Position numbers and translations under genes: made by a program. DNA of 64,000 nt from the NCBI RefSeq assembly GCF_001425835.1, contig NZ_LMDP01000004.1:345662-409661 (forward strand). Reading direction: 5' to 3'. The stretch is from Afipia sp. Root123D2. Lineage in GTDB: Bacteria > Pseudomonadota > Alphaproteobacteria > Rhizobiales > Xanthobacteraceae. The notes below the pieces were generated by a model, which did not search any database, had not been told where the DNA came from, and was given only the letters and a program-made list of their open reading frames with translations. The number at the start of each line of letters is the position of its first letter. Positions within the stretch are counted from its first letter, which is position 1. Of the stretch, positions 25,094-32,915 are shown piece by piece.

Positions 25094-25606
25094 ATGACAG
25101 CTCCGCCCCGGCGGCCCTCGACCCAGAGCAAATCTTTCTGGAAAACCAAGACGTTGGAGGAGATGTCCGACAGCGAATGGGAAAGCCTGTGCGACGGCTG
25201 CGCGCGCTGCTGCCTCGAAAAGCTCGAGGACGAGGACACCGGCAAGATCTACTTCACCCACATCTCCTGCACCTTGCTCGATGCCGGGCTGTGCGCCTGC
25301 AAGGATTATCCCAACCGCTCCGCGAAAGTTCACGACTGCGTGCGTCTGACGCCCGAGAACGTCCGGACCCTGAACTGGCTGCCGCCGAGCTGCGGCTACA
25401 AGCTCGTTGCCGAGGGGCGGGACCTGTACTGGTGGCACCCGCTGATCTCCGGCGATCCCAACACGGTGCATGAAGCCGGCGTGTCGGTGCAGGGCCGGGT
25501 GTGGGGCAGCGAGGACGATGTCGAGGACGCCGATCTCGAGGACCACATCGTGCGCTGGCCGGGCCTGCTGCCGAAACGCGCCAAGCTCAAGACGCGGCCG
25601 AAGTAG
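25094..25606 (+). CDS. YcgN-family (UPF0260) cysteine cluster protein
   Basis: A 170-aa protein of the UPF0260/YcgN family, a subset of the YkgJ-type Cys-cluster proteins thought to bind Fe-S or zinc. The Cys motifs are [14 protein letters not shown] (about residues 34-47), [17 protein letters not shown] (about 59-75) and DCVRLTPEN (about 82), matching the family in order and spacing. AAGGAACGG precedes the ATG. It is monocistronic. Function unknown; the acidic C-terminal region ([12 protein letters not shown]) is typical. Confidence 0.92.
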   Translation: MTAPPRRPSTQSKSFWKTKTLEEMSDSEWESLCDGCARCCLEKLEDEDTGKIYFTHISCTLLDAGLCACKDYPNRSAKVHDCVRLTPENVRTLNWLPPSCGYKLVAEGRDLYWWHPLISGDPNTVHEAGVSVQGRVWGSEDDVEDADLEDHIVRWPGLLPKRAKLKTRPK

Positions 25607-25670
25607 GGGGTGGGATTTCGGGCGATGACCTTTTGTGGATGAGGCAAACGCGCCAGGATGCACACTCGGC

Positions 25671-25696
25671 GTCGTCCCCGCCTGCGCGGGGACGAC
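25671..25696. repeat. REP-like palindrome
   Basis: Perfect inverted repeat GTCGTCCCCG-CCTGCG-CGGGGACGAC, 65 bp downstream of the YcgN-type gene. Same family as 11375-11400 and, less closely, 4526-4545. Confidence 0.78.
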
Positions 25697-25873
25697 TCTG
25701 AATTTGGCGCTCGGCCCACCCCAATCACAATTCCGTTCCCTGCTGCGCTTCATGCGCGGCGCACCCATGCGCGCAAGTGTCTTATGAATCACGGCAAAAC
25801 CCGCTAAGTCAGTGGTACTCCGTTTCATATGTGCGGTCGCCGCTTCAAGGCGGAAGGCCCTGACGAAGTTTGC

Positions 25874-27466
25874 ATGAACAAGATCGATCGACCGGGCCAC
25901 GGGATGGCTCACGGGCAACCTGTGTCCAATCCTGACGACATCACAGACCTGACGACCGCCGCCACCGAAGTGATCGAGGTGAGCGACGCGCCGCCGGTCG
26001 CGCCACCGGCGCCGCTCTCCAAGAGCGAGGTTCACACCATCATCCTGAGCCTGATGCTCACGATGTTCCTGACCGCGCTCGACCAGACCATCGTCGCCAC
26101 CGCGTTGCCGACCATCGGCCGCCAGTTCGGCGACGTCTCCGACCTGTCGTGGATCATCACGGCGTATCTGCTGTCATCGACGGCGGTCGCGCCGGTCTAC
26201 GGCACGCTGAGCGACATCTACGGCCGCCGCGCCATGATCATCGTGTCGCTGACATTGTTCCTCGTCGGCTCGGTTTGGTGCGCGCTGGCGCCGAACCTGC
26301 TGACGCTCATTCTTGCCCGCGCGCTGCAGGGCATCGGCGGCGGCGGCATCCTGCCGATCGTGCAGACGGTGATTTCCGATATCGTGACGCCGCGCGAGCG
26401 CGGCCAGTATCAGGCTTATTTCAGCGCGGTGTGGGTATCGGCCGGCATCGGCGGTCCGGTCCTCGGCGGCGTGTTCGCGGAGCATTTGCACTGGTCGGTG
26501 ATCTTCTGGATCAACCTGCCGCTCGGCCTCCTGTCGCTCGCGCTGCTGTTGCCGAAGATGGGCAAGATCCCGACCTTCCATCGCCACCGCAAGATCGACT
26601 GGATCGGCGGCCTCCTGCTGATGACGTCCGCGGTGGTGTTCATGCTGGTGCTGACATGGGGCGGCAGCCGCTTTGCGTGGGCGTCGCCGACGATTCTGGC
26701 GATGTTCGGCTCGGCCGTTGCGATGGCGTTCGCCTTCGTCTGGCACGCCCGCAATACCGACGAGCCGTTCCTGCCGATCCCGCTGCTCGGCGGATCGGTG
26801 GTTCCGTATGCGATGGCGGCCGGCGCCTGCGCCATCGGCACCATGATCGGGCTGACGGTTCACATGCCGCTCTATTACGAGGTGGTTTATCATCTGTCGG
26901 CCAGCGAGGCGGGGTTGGCGCTGATCCCGATCGTCGCGATGTCGGTGCCGGGCGCGTGGATCGCCGGCCGGGCCATGATGCACACCAAACACTACAAGTG
27001 GGCCGCGATCATCGGCAGCGGTTGCGCGACGGCTGCCGCGGTCGCGATAGCGGTCCTGTTGCCGATGCCGCTATGGGCGCTGCTGGCGCTGCTGTCACTG
27101 CTGGCGCTTGGGCTCGGCAGCTGTTTCCCGGTCAGTGTGGTCTCGATCCAGAACGCCGTGTCACGCGCACAGGTCGGCACCGCCACCGGCGCGATGAACT
27201 TCTTCCGCTCGCTGATGGCGTCGTTCGCCGTCGCGATGTTCACCACCATCCTGCTGATGGCACTCGGCGGCAACCTCACCATCGGTGCCGAGCAAAACGT
27301 CAGCGGCGGGCACGGCATCGCCGCCGCCGATATGGTGTCCGCGTTCCGCTATGTGTTCGTCGCGGCTGCGGTGCTGCTGGCGTCGGCGCTGACCTTCCTG
27401 CTGATCATGGAAGAACGCCCGCTGGCCGGACCGGCCAAACCCGCGGTCACCGAGTTTTCGGAATAG
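25874..27466 (+). CDS. MFS drug-efflux transporter, DHA2 family (14 TM)
   Basis: A 530-aa major facilitator of the DHA2 (EmrB/QacA) group that probably exports toxic compounds by proton antiport. The N-terminal 45 residues are cytoplasmic. TM1 carries LTALDQTIVATALPTI (the D1 motif of DHA2), and motif A follows as GTLSDIYGRRAMII. Motif C follows as AGIGGPVLGGVFAE. About 14 hydrophobic segments fit the family. No periplasmic adaptor or regulator gene is adjacent. The ATG at 25874 is preferred; ATGs at 25829 and 25904 are also in frame and none has a strong ribosome-binding site, so the start is uncertain. Confidence 0.88.
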   Translation: MNKIDRPGHGMAHGQPVSNPDDITDLTTAATEVIEVSDAPPVAPPAPLSKSEVHTIILSLMLTMFLTALDQTIVATALPTIGRQFGDVSDLSWIITAYLLSSTAVAPVYGTLSDIYGRRAMIIVSLTLFLVGSVWCALAPNLLTLILARALQGIGGGGILPIVQTVISDIVTPRERGQYQAYFSAVWVSAGIGGPVLGGVFAEHLHWSVIFWINLPLGLLSLALLLPKMGKIPTFHRHRKIDWIGGLLLMTSAVVFMLVLTWGGSRFAWASPTILAMFGSAVAMAFAFVWHARNTDEPFLPIPLLGGSVVPYAMAAGACAIGTMIGLTVHMPLYYEVVYHLSASEAGLALIPIVAMSVPGAWIAGRAMMHTKHYKWAAIIGSGCATAAAVAIAVLLPMPLWALLALLSLLALGLGSCFPVSVVSIQNAVSRAQVGTATGAMNFFRSLMASFAVAMFTTILLMALGGNLTIGAEQNVSGGHGIAAADMVSAFRYVFVAAAVLLASALTFLLIMEERPLAGPAKPAVTEFSE

Positions 27467-27531
27467 AATTCCGCGCGTCCCGGTTGCGCTCCACGCCCAA
27501 CGATGCTGCACTCCTGTTCGGGAGCAGGGCG

Positions 27532-27750
27532 ATGTGGAAGACCGGATTGCTGATCGTGCATCTGTTCGCGGCGGGGGCACCTGCGCCCGAGCCGGTCGCG
27601 CGCGTCGATGTCGGCCCCGGCGGCGTCAGTTGCACCTATCAGCGCTGCATGACGAAATGCGCGAAACTAAGCGGCCCGGTGTGCCACAGCTATTGCGAAA
27701 GCAAACTGACGGAACGCCGCGCTGTCGGGATCTGCCCGGCACGCGGGTGA
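27532..27750 (+). CDS. Small cysteine-rich exported protein, 72 aa
   Basis: The N-terminus (MWKTGLLIVHLFAAGAPAP) is a short signal-peptide-like segment; the mature part holds five Cys spaced CTYQRCMTKC...CHSYC with a sixth near the C-terminus (GICPARG). GGAG lies at proper distance from the ATG. The spacing suggests a disulfide-rich periplasmic peptide. I recognise no named family. It lies 65 bp after the MFS gene and could be co-transcribed. Confidence 0.6.
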   Translation: MWKTGLLIVHLFAAGAPAPEPVARVDVGPGGVSCTYQRCMTKCAKLSGPVCHSYCESKLTERRAVGICPARG

Positions 27751-27775
27751 GGCGGTGCCCTCGGATTTCTAAATT

Positions 27776-27854
27776 GTCATGCCCGGCCTTGTGCCGGGCA
27801 TCCACGTCTTAAGCAGCCATCACGAGACGTGGATAGCCGGAACAAGTCCGTGAC
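27776..27854. repeat. Composite REP element forming a long inverted repeat
   Basis: ATGCCCGGC-CTTGT-GCCGGGCAT (27779-27801) is a perfect palindrome. It runs straight into ATCCACGTCT (27800-27809), which pairs with AGACGTGGAT (27825-27834). Beyond this a degenerate inverted copy of the first palindrome follows (AGCCGGAACAAGTCCGTGAC). The whole is a long imperfect hairpin between the convergent Cys-rich and RES toxin genes, and probably ends both transcripts. Confidence 0.75.
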
Positions 27855-27874
27855 ATCTCGTAGTTTGAGAATCG

Positions 27875-28639
27875 TCACCGCTCCCACTTTATCCCGCCAA
27901 GCCGCGGATCGTTCGCGAACGCCGTGCGCGCGTATTCGATCGACAGGCGCGGGGCATCGCAGATCGCGCGGGCGCCGTAAGCGCCGAGATGCAGCTTCCA
28001 GCTTTGCCGCGCCACCGGCTCCGCCTTGGTGAATGCTGCGCAGGTCAGCAGCGCGATGTTGGCGCCGTGGCCGGGGTCGCGCAACGAGTGATAGCGGATC
28101 GCCTCACAGCCCGCCGCGCGCGCCGTCTCGGCAAACGCCTGGGTCGCGGTGTAATCGGACAGGGCGGTAAGACCGGCATCAGTGGCGTAAGGTTTCCGCG
28201 TAATGTCGGCGGCGCGTTTCGTGCGGAACGCGCAGGCGAAGGCGGTGTATTCGCCGGGATTGGCGGGCCACGGCGTCGCCGGCGACTCGGCATAGAACAG
28301 CGTGCGATGAAACGCCGTCTCGGCCATCGCCGTCGCCGGATGCTCTGCGGCGTAGAACACGCCGTGCTCGGCGAACGGCTTGCGAAAGCGCGAGCCGAAC
28401 GGATTGGTCGCGCTGTAGCGGAACGGCGTCAGCAACAGGAAATGCAGATGTGCGCAGCCGCGCGGGACCGGCGGCTTGGTTTCCTCGAGCAGGTCTTCGA
28501 GCAAGGTCTGCTCGGCCAGCGTGTCGGTGATTTTCATCGTCGACACCTGATGCTGCGCTTCGACCACGCGCCAGCAGCGGCCGTCGAGCGCAGTGGCGCT
28601 AGATCGGAGCGCGTCTTGCGTCCAGGTACTGGATGACAT
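27875..28639 (-). CDS. RES-domain toxin (NAD+-degrading), type II TA system
   Basis: A 254-aa protein of the RES family, toxins that degrade NAD+ or ADP-ribosylate targets (ParT, MbcT). The name-giving residues can be placed: Arg in CWRVVEAQ (about residue 23), Glu in AMAETAFHRTLFY (about 106) and Ser in YHSLRDPGHGANIALL (about 200). The RES fold spans about residues 20-235. Its ATG lies inside the antitoxin gene (41-bp overlap), so it is made by coupled translation. It sits next to its antitoxin in the usual order, antitoxin first. Confidence 0.88.
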   Translation of the reverse strand: MSSSTWTQDALRSSATALDGRCWRVVEAQHQVSTMKITDTLAEQTLLEDLLEETKPPVPRGCAHLHFLLLTPFRYSATNPFGSRFRKPFAEHGVFYAAEHPATAMAETAFHRTLFYAESPATPWPANPGEYTAFACAFRTKRAADITRKPYATDAGLTALSDYTATQAFAETARAAGCEAIRYHSLRDPGHGANIALLTCAAFTKAEPVARQSWKLHLGAYGARAICDAPRLSIEYARTAFANDPRLGGIKWER

Positions 28640-28985
28640 GGAGCAAACCCTGGACTTTCTGGATCAGGTCGATCGGGCGATTTTGGAGCGCGGTGTTGTC
28701 GTTCTTCAGCCACGCGCGGGCGACGCTCTCGTCGCCGTCGACGATGGCGTCGAGCGAGCGATAAAGCCGGATGAAGAGGGCGGCGAGTTCGAACGGCTTG
28801 CCGCTGGCGCGCTCGATGGTGAAGGTGCCCTTGCGCATCCGCGACACCACCGGTTCCGACACGCCGATCACGGCGGCGAGAATTTTCTGCGACACACCGA
28901 GCCGGTCGGCGGCGCGGATCATCGCCTTGGTGAGTACCGCGCCTTCATTGACGGAGGCACTGTCGGTTTTGGGTGGCAGGGTCAT
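28599..28985 (-). CDS. Xre/MbcA/ParS-family antitoxin
   Basis: A 128-aa antitoxin for the RES toxin. The N-terminal half is an Xre-like helix-turn-helix (AADRLGVSQKILAAVIGVSE, then PVVSRMRKGTF). The C-terminal part is the DUF2384 toxin-binding domain (ARAWLKNDNTALQNRPIDL). The ATG at 28985 is used because AAGGGAAACGAG precedes it; upstream codons in frame add a hydrophobic lead not seen in the family. Such antitoxins neutralise the toxin and repress their own promoter. Confidence 0.88.
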   Translation of the reverse strand: MTLPPKTDSASVNEGAVLTKAMIRAADRLGVSQKILAAVIGVSEPVVSRMRKGTFTIERASGKPFELAALFIRLYRSLDAIVDGDESVARAWLKNDNTALQNRPIDLIQKVQGLLHVIQYLDARRAPI

Positions 28986-29016
28986 CTCGTTTCCCTTGAA
29001 AGATAATAATAAGAAA

Positions 29017-29030
29017 ATTTCACTGGAAAT
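29017..29030. promoter_or_regulatory. Candidate operator of the RES/Xre operon
   Basis: Perfect inverted repeat ATTTC-ACTG-GAAAT, 32 bp upstream of the antitoxin ATG, in a strongly A/T-rich 100-bp stretch (about 28995-29095). Its position suits autoregulation by the Xre-type antitoxin. Confidence 0.45.
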
Positions 29031-29223
29031 CAAGTGGCGCTGATAATGCACGATATTTCATAGAGAGTATTATCCTAGGAATAAAAGCCTTGACACCGTG
29101 ACGCTCCCGCAGTAGGTTTGCGACATGCTCCACAATTGGGTTCTGCGGAACGGCATCGCCATCCCGGCGTTGCTCTTGGGAACAGTTGCGCGATGCGATC
29201 GCGCCAAATTCCGGAGAGCGCTC

Positions 29224-29376
29224 ATGCCGACCAAAGAGCACGGACAAATCGTCGAAACGCCGACCGAGGCGCGGCAGGGTGAACCTGGGCCGTCGATGCT
29301 CGCGGTTCTCACCATCAGCACGATCGCGCTGATCTTCGTGTTCGCTATCGTCTGGTTCCTGTTCTTCCGCACCTGA
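29224..29376 (+). CDS. Small single-TM membrane protein, 50 aa
   Basis: Starts MPTKEHGQIVETPTEARQ and ends with one membrane helix (about residues 27-47, LTISTIALIFVFAIVWFLFF). GGAGAG lies just upstream of the ATG at 29224, which is preferred over the longer frame from 29125. Similar short proteins with the EARQ motif followed by a helix are familiar in Bradyrhizobium relatives. Role unknown. Confidence 0.65.
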   Translation: MPTKEHGQIVETPTEARQGEPGPSMLAVLTISTIALIFVFAIVWFLFFRT

Positions 29377-29426
29377 TGAAGTGACCGGCTGCCGCGCCGC
29401 CGCGGCCATGGGGGACATCTGACACC

Positions 29427-30188
29427 ATGATCGCGACAAAACCTGCCAGCCGGATCAAGGCTGCCGCGGGCCGCAAAGGCGTGCGCGTAACGAAGACGGT
29501 TCGCAAGCCGGCCGTTCGCAAGACAACTGCGCGCCCCACGACGGCAAAGACGGCGCCGCGCAAGACGGCGGCAAAACCGGCGGTGAAAAAAACGGTTGTG
29601 AAGAAAGTTGCCGCGAGGAAAGCCGTCGCAAAGAAAACGACAAAGCCGAAAGCCTTGCCGCTGGAAACGCGCTTCGAGAAGGCGACGGCGTTCGATGCCG
29701 CGCCGACGAAACGATACAGCCCGAAGGCCGGTGAACTCGTCGCCGATCCCACGGACGAGGTTGCGGCGGCCCGGATCGCGGAAGCGAACAGGCGCCCGGC
29801 CAAACGGCGCGCGCGCAACGCCATTGCGAACCACAAGCGCAGCGCGGTGGAACGCCTCGACGATCCGCCGCCCGCGCCGGTCGGGGTGATGCTCGGCCGC
29901 GTCAGTATCGCCATCGAGCGCGAACTGACGCAGATCGAACGCATCGTCGGCGGTACGCGCGTCAAATCGGAGCTGCGCACCGAGGCCGAACGCCGCGCCC
30001 GCACGCTGGCGTCGCTGGCGCGCACCTTGCGCGAGGTGATGCAACTGCGGAGCGGCGAGGAGAAAAAGCAGGATGACGACGCCGTCCCCCGCGACATCAA
30101 CGAATTTCGACGGCGGCTCGCGCGACGCCTGGAACAGCTTGCTGCCGAGGCAAAGGCAGCACATCCTGGAGAGGCTGACGGAGGTTGA
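29427..30188 (+). CDS. Lysine-rich-tailed protein of a GTA/phage packaging locus (possible small terminase-like)
   Basis: A 253-aa protein. Residues 1-75 are a histone H1-like Lys/Ala/Thr/Val-rich tail with repeated AKKT/VKK/ARK units. The C-terminal part (about 150-245) is helical, with IERELTQIERIVGG, RRARTLASLARTLREVMQLR and a final RRRLARRLEQLAAEAK. This resembles the small protein encoded just before the large terminase in gene-transfer-agent and phage loci of Hyphomicrobiales, where a gp1-like small terminase role is suspected. It overlaps the terminase remnant by 116 bp. The basic tail could bind DNA. Family assignment is tentative. Confidence 0.5.
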   Translation: MIATKPASRIKAAAGRKGVRVTKTVRKPAVRKTTARPTTAKTAPRKTAAKPAVKKTVVKKVAARKAVAKKTTKPKALPLETRFEKATAFDAAPTKRYSPKAGELVADPTDEVAAARIAEANRRPAKRRARNAIANHKRSAVERLDDPPPAPVGVMLGRVSIAIERELTQIERIVGGTRVKSELRTEAERRARTLASLARTLREVMQLRSGEEKKQDDDAVPRDINEFRRRLARRLEQLAAEAKAAHPGEADGG

Positions 30189-30648
30189 GGCGGAGTTTAT
30201 CACCGCCGACTGGTCGCTGTTCGCGCAGCCGCATCAGATTCCGCCGTCGCTCACAGCCCATGGCGAACGGTGGCTGACCTGGCTGCTGATCGGCGGGCGC
30301 GGGGCGGGCAAGACGCGCGCCGGTGCCGAATGGATTCGCGCACAGGCGCTGGGACTGCCGCCGCTCGCGGATGAGGCGGTCGGCAACATCGCGCTGGTTG
30401 GTAAACTCACGCTCGAATGTGCCGCTCTCTGCACCGTGCTGGTCCACGAACTTTGGACCGGCGATATCAAGACCATCGACACCATGGCCAGCTCCGCCAC
30501 GCTGCTGGTGACCTATTGGGGTTTCAGATTCGGCGTGTTAGGCGTTTATTTCAGTGGCCGGACGCGGGAAAAAGTCTGCCGGGCGACGGGCCAGGACGCA
30601 CCGGGACTGGTAGACAGGCTGGTGAAGGCCGTCGTGACAAAAAAGTAA
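30073..30648 (+). pseudogene. Truncated or chimeric large terminase (GTA gp2-like) remnant
   Basis: The first ~110 residues match the N-terminus of phage/GTA large terminases: DWSLFAQPHQIPP, then WLTWLLIGGRGAGKTRAGAE with Walker A GGRGAGKT at 74-81, and NIALVG at 105-110. After this the match stops; no Walker B, coupling or nuclease domain follows, and the frame ends at 191 aa where terminases have 400 or more. The tail (LLVTYWGFRFGVLGVYFSGR, then TREKVCRATGQDAPG) looks like the end of a membrane protein, perhaps a GTA-type holin, which suggests an in-frame deletion joined two genes (inference). It could not package DNA. Downstream genes are unrelated. Confidence 0.65.
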
Positions 30649-30732
30649 GGTTGGCCGGACGCGCCGTTCACGCAGCATTCACCCGTTTCCAGTTCATCTT
30701 GACGCGCCGATCAGGAAATTGCGGAGACCATC

Positions 30733-31410
30733 TTGCGCCTTCTTGTTGTCGAAGACGATCCCGACCTCAACCGCCAGCTCACGACGGCGCTGTCCGATGC
30801 CGGCTACGTCGTCGACCGTGCGTTCGACGGCGAGGAGGGTCACTTCCTCGGCGACAGCGAACCTTATGACGCCGTCGTGCTCGACATCGGTTTGCCGAAA
30901 ATGGATGGCATCTCAGTGCTGGAGGCTTGGCGGCGCAACGGCCGCGCCATGCCGGTGCTGATCCTGACCGCACGGGATCGCTGGAGCGACAAGGTGCAGG
31001 GCTTCGACGCCGGTGCCGACGACTATGTCGCCAAGCCGTTCCATCTCGAGGAGGTACTGGCGCGCATCCGGGCGCTGCTGCGCCGCACCGCGGGGCACGC
31101 CCAATCCGAACTGACCTGCGGCCCCGTGATGCTCGACACCCGGACCGGGCGCGTGAGCGTCGGCGGCAATCCGATCAAGATGACGTCGCACGAATACCGT
31201 CTGCTGGCTTATCTGATGCACCATGCCGGCCGCGTGGTGTCGCGCACCGAACTGGTCGAGCATCTCTACGATCAGGATTTTGATCGCGACTCCAACACCA
31301 TCGAGGTGTTCGTCGGGCGCATCCGCAAGAAGCTCGACGTCGACATCATCCAGACCGTGCGCGGGCTCGGCTATCTGCTCGCGTCGCCGCCGCCATCCGA
31401 TGCGCGCTAA
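30733..31410 (+). CDS. feuP: OmpR-family response regulator, FeuP-like
   Basis: A 225-aa regulator: receiver domain with phospho-acceptor Asp51 (VVLDIGLPKMDG) and the switch residues Thr/Lys in LTARD and AKPFH, then a winged-helix domain (about 128-220, LTSHEYRL-type recognition region, VFVGRIRKKL). The stretch DRAFDGEEGHFLGDSEPYDA matches what I recall of rhizobial FeuP, which with FeuQ responds to osmotic stress. The start is TTG at 30733 with GGAG 8 bp upstream. It overlaps the kinase gene by 11 bp. Confidence 0.87.
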   Translation: MRLLVVEDDPDLNRQLTTALSDAGYVVDRAFDGEEGHFLGDSEPYDAVVLDIGLPKMDGISVLEAWRRNGRAMPVLILTARDRWSDKVQGFDAGADDYVAKPFHLEEVLARIRALLRRTAGHAQSELTCGPVMLDTRTGRVSVGGNPIKMTSHEYRLLAYLMHHAGRVVSRTELVEHLYDQDFDRDSNTIEVFVGRIRKKLDVDIIQTVRGLGYLLASPPPSDAR

Positions 31411-32806
31411 TTCGCTTGCGACGCGGCTCTTCCTGTCCGCGACCGCGTGGGTTGTGGCGATCCTTCTGATCACCGGCGTCGCGCTGTCGTCGGTCTATCA
31501 GAAGTCGGTCGAGCGGGCGTTCGATCGCCGGCTCAATCTCTATCTGCGCACGCTGATCGCGGAAGTTACGACGCCCGACGATCCCAACGATAAATCCGAT
31601 GACAAGACCGATGAGAAGCTCGCCCAGGCATTGGGCGAACCACTGTTCGAATTGCCGCTGTCGGGCTGGTATTGGCGGATCGCTACGGTCAACAAGGCAA
31701 AGCCGGAAATCCGGTCGTCGCGCTCGTTGTGGGATGCGGCACTTCCCGATCTTGAGAACAAGGGCATCGATCTCAGCCCGCTGGGTGTCCGAGTCGGTTA
31801 CGTTCCCGGCCCTGAAAACCAGCGGCTACGCATGGTGGAACGGCCGGTCGATCTCGGCACCGACGGCAAATTTCTCGTCACCGTCGCCGGTGATGCCACC
31901 GAGATCAGCGATGAGACGCGGGCGTTCGACTATTATCTCGCCGGCACCTTCGTTGCGCTCGCCATCGGGCTGCTGCTGACGACGATCTTCCAGGTTCGTT
32001 TCGGCCTCGCGCCGCTCAAGCGCATCACACGTTCGCTGGCCGACATCCGGTCCGGCAAGGCCGAGCGGCTGGAGGGCAAATTTCCCGTCGAGATCGCGCC
32101 GCTGGCGCGCGAGACCAACGCGCTGCTTGACGCCAACCGCGCCATCGTCGAGCGCTCCCGCACCCATGTCGGCAATCTGGCCCATGCGATCAAGACGCCG
32201 CTGTCGGTGATCGTCAATGAAGCCGCGACCCACGGCTCCGATCCGTTCGTCAAGAAGGTGCTGGAGCAGGCCGAGGTGATGCGCGATCAGGTCGCGCACC
32301 ATCTTGAGCGCGCGCGGATTGCCGCGCGGCTGACGGTGGTTGCGACCATCACCGACGTAAAGCCGGTGATCGAGGCCTTGGCGCGCACGATGGAGAAAAT
32401 TCATCGCGAACGCGACCTGGTCATCGACCTCGACATTCGCGGCACGCCGCGGTTTCGCGGCGAGCGTCAGGATCTGGAGGAGATGGTCGGAAATCTCCTC
32501 GACAACGCTTGCAAGTGGACCGATCAGCGCATCCAGATCGAGGTCACCGCCGAGCACGATAGTAAGACCGATATCGAGATGACCCTCCACGTTTTCGTCG
32601 ACGATGACGGGCGCGGCCTGTCGCCGACCGAGCGCGCCCAGGTGGCACAGCGCGGCCAGCGGCTCGACGAGTCCAAGCCCGGTTCGGGCCTTGGCCTGTC
32701 GATCGTGTCGGATCTTGCCGCGCTTTATGGCGGCAGCCTGCGGCTCGGCACCGCCCCGATCGGCGGTCTGCGAGCGGAACTGATCCTGCCGGGGGTGGTG
32801 ACGTGA
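31400..32806 (+). CDS. feuQ: Sensor histidine kinase, FeuQ-like
   Basis: A 468-aa inner-membrane kinase, partner of the preceding regulator. TM1 is at about residues 12-32, a periplasmic sensor domain at about 33-175 and TM2 at about 180-200, followed by a HAMP-like segment. The phospho-acceptor His lies in NLAHAIKTPLSV (near 262), and the HATPase shows NLLDNACKWT, DDDGRGLS and GSGLGLSIVSDLAALYGG. The layout and the KTPL H box match the PhoQ/FeuQ group. The gene starts inside the end of feuP, so the two are co-translated. Confidence 0.87.
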   Translation: MRANSLATRLFLSATAWVVAILLITGVALSSVYQKSVERAFDRRLNLYLRTLIAEVTTPDDPNDKSDDKTDEKLAQALGEPLFELPLSGWYWRIATVNKAKPEIRSSRSLWDAALPDLENKGIDLSPLGVRVGYVPGPENQRLRMVERPVDLGTDGKFLVTVAGDATEISDETRAFDYYLAGTFVALAIGLLLTTIFQVRFGLAPLKRITRSLADIRSGKAERLEGKFPVEIAPLARETNALLDANRAIVERSRTHVGNLAHAIKTPLSVIVNEAATHGSDPFVKKVLEQAEVMRDQVAHHLERARIAARLTVVATITDVKPVIEALARTMEKIHRERDLVIDLDIRGTPRFRGERQDLEEMVGNLLDNACKWTDQRIQIEVTAEHDSKTDIEMTLHVFVDDDGRGLSPTERAQVAQRGQRLDESKPGSGLGLSIVSDLAALYGGSLRLGTAPIGGLRAELILPGVVT

Positions 32807-32915
32807 GGGCGCTCCGAACCCCTCTGGCCGCCTCAACCCGAAATTAACGGCGATCAGGCTATCAAACCCGGTGGGCCTCGGTTTCAGGGGCTCTTTGGGG
32901 TGAGCGTCCGGGCCG

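Noticed and set aside
29125..29223. N-terminal extension of the 50-aa membrane protein
   Set aside because: The extra 33 codons lack a ribosome-binding site; GGAGAG before the ATG at 29224 marks the start.
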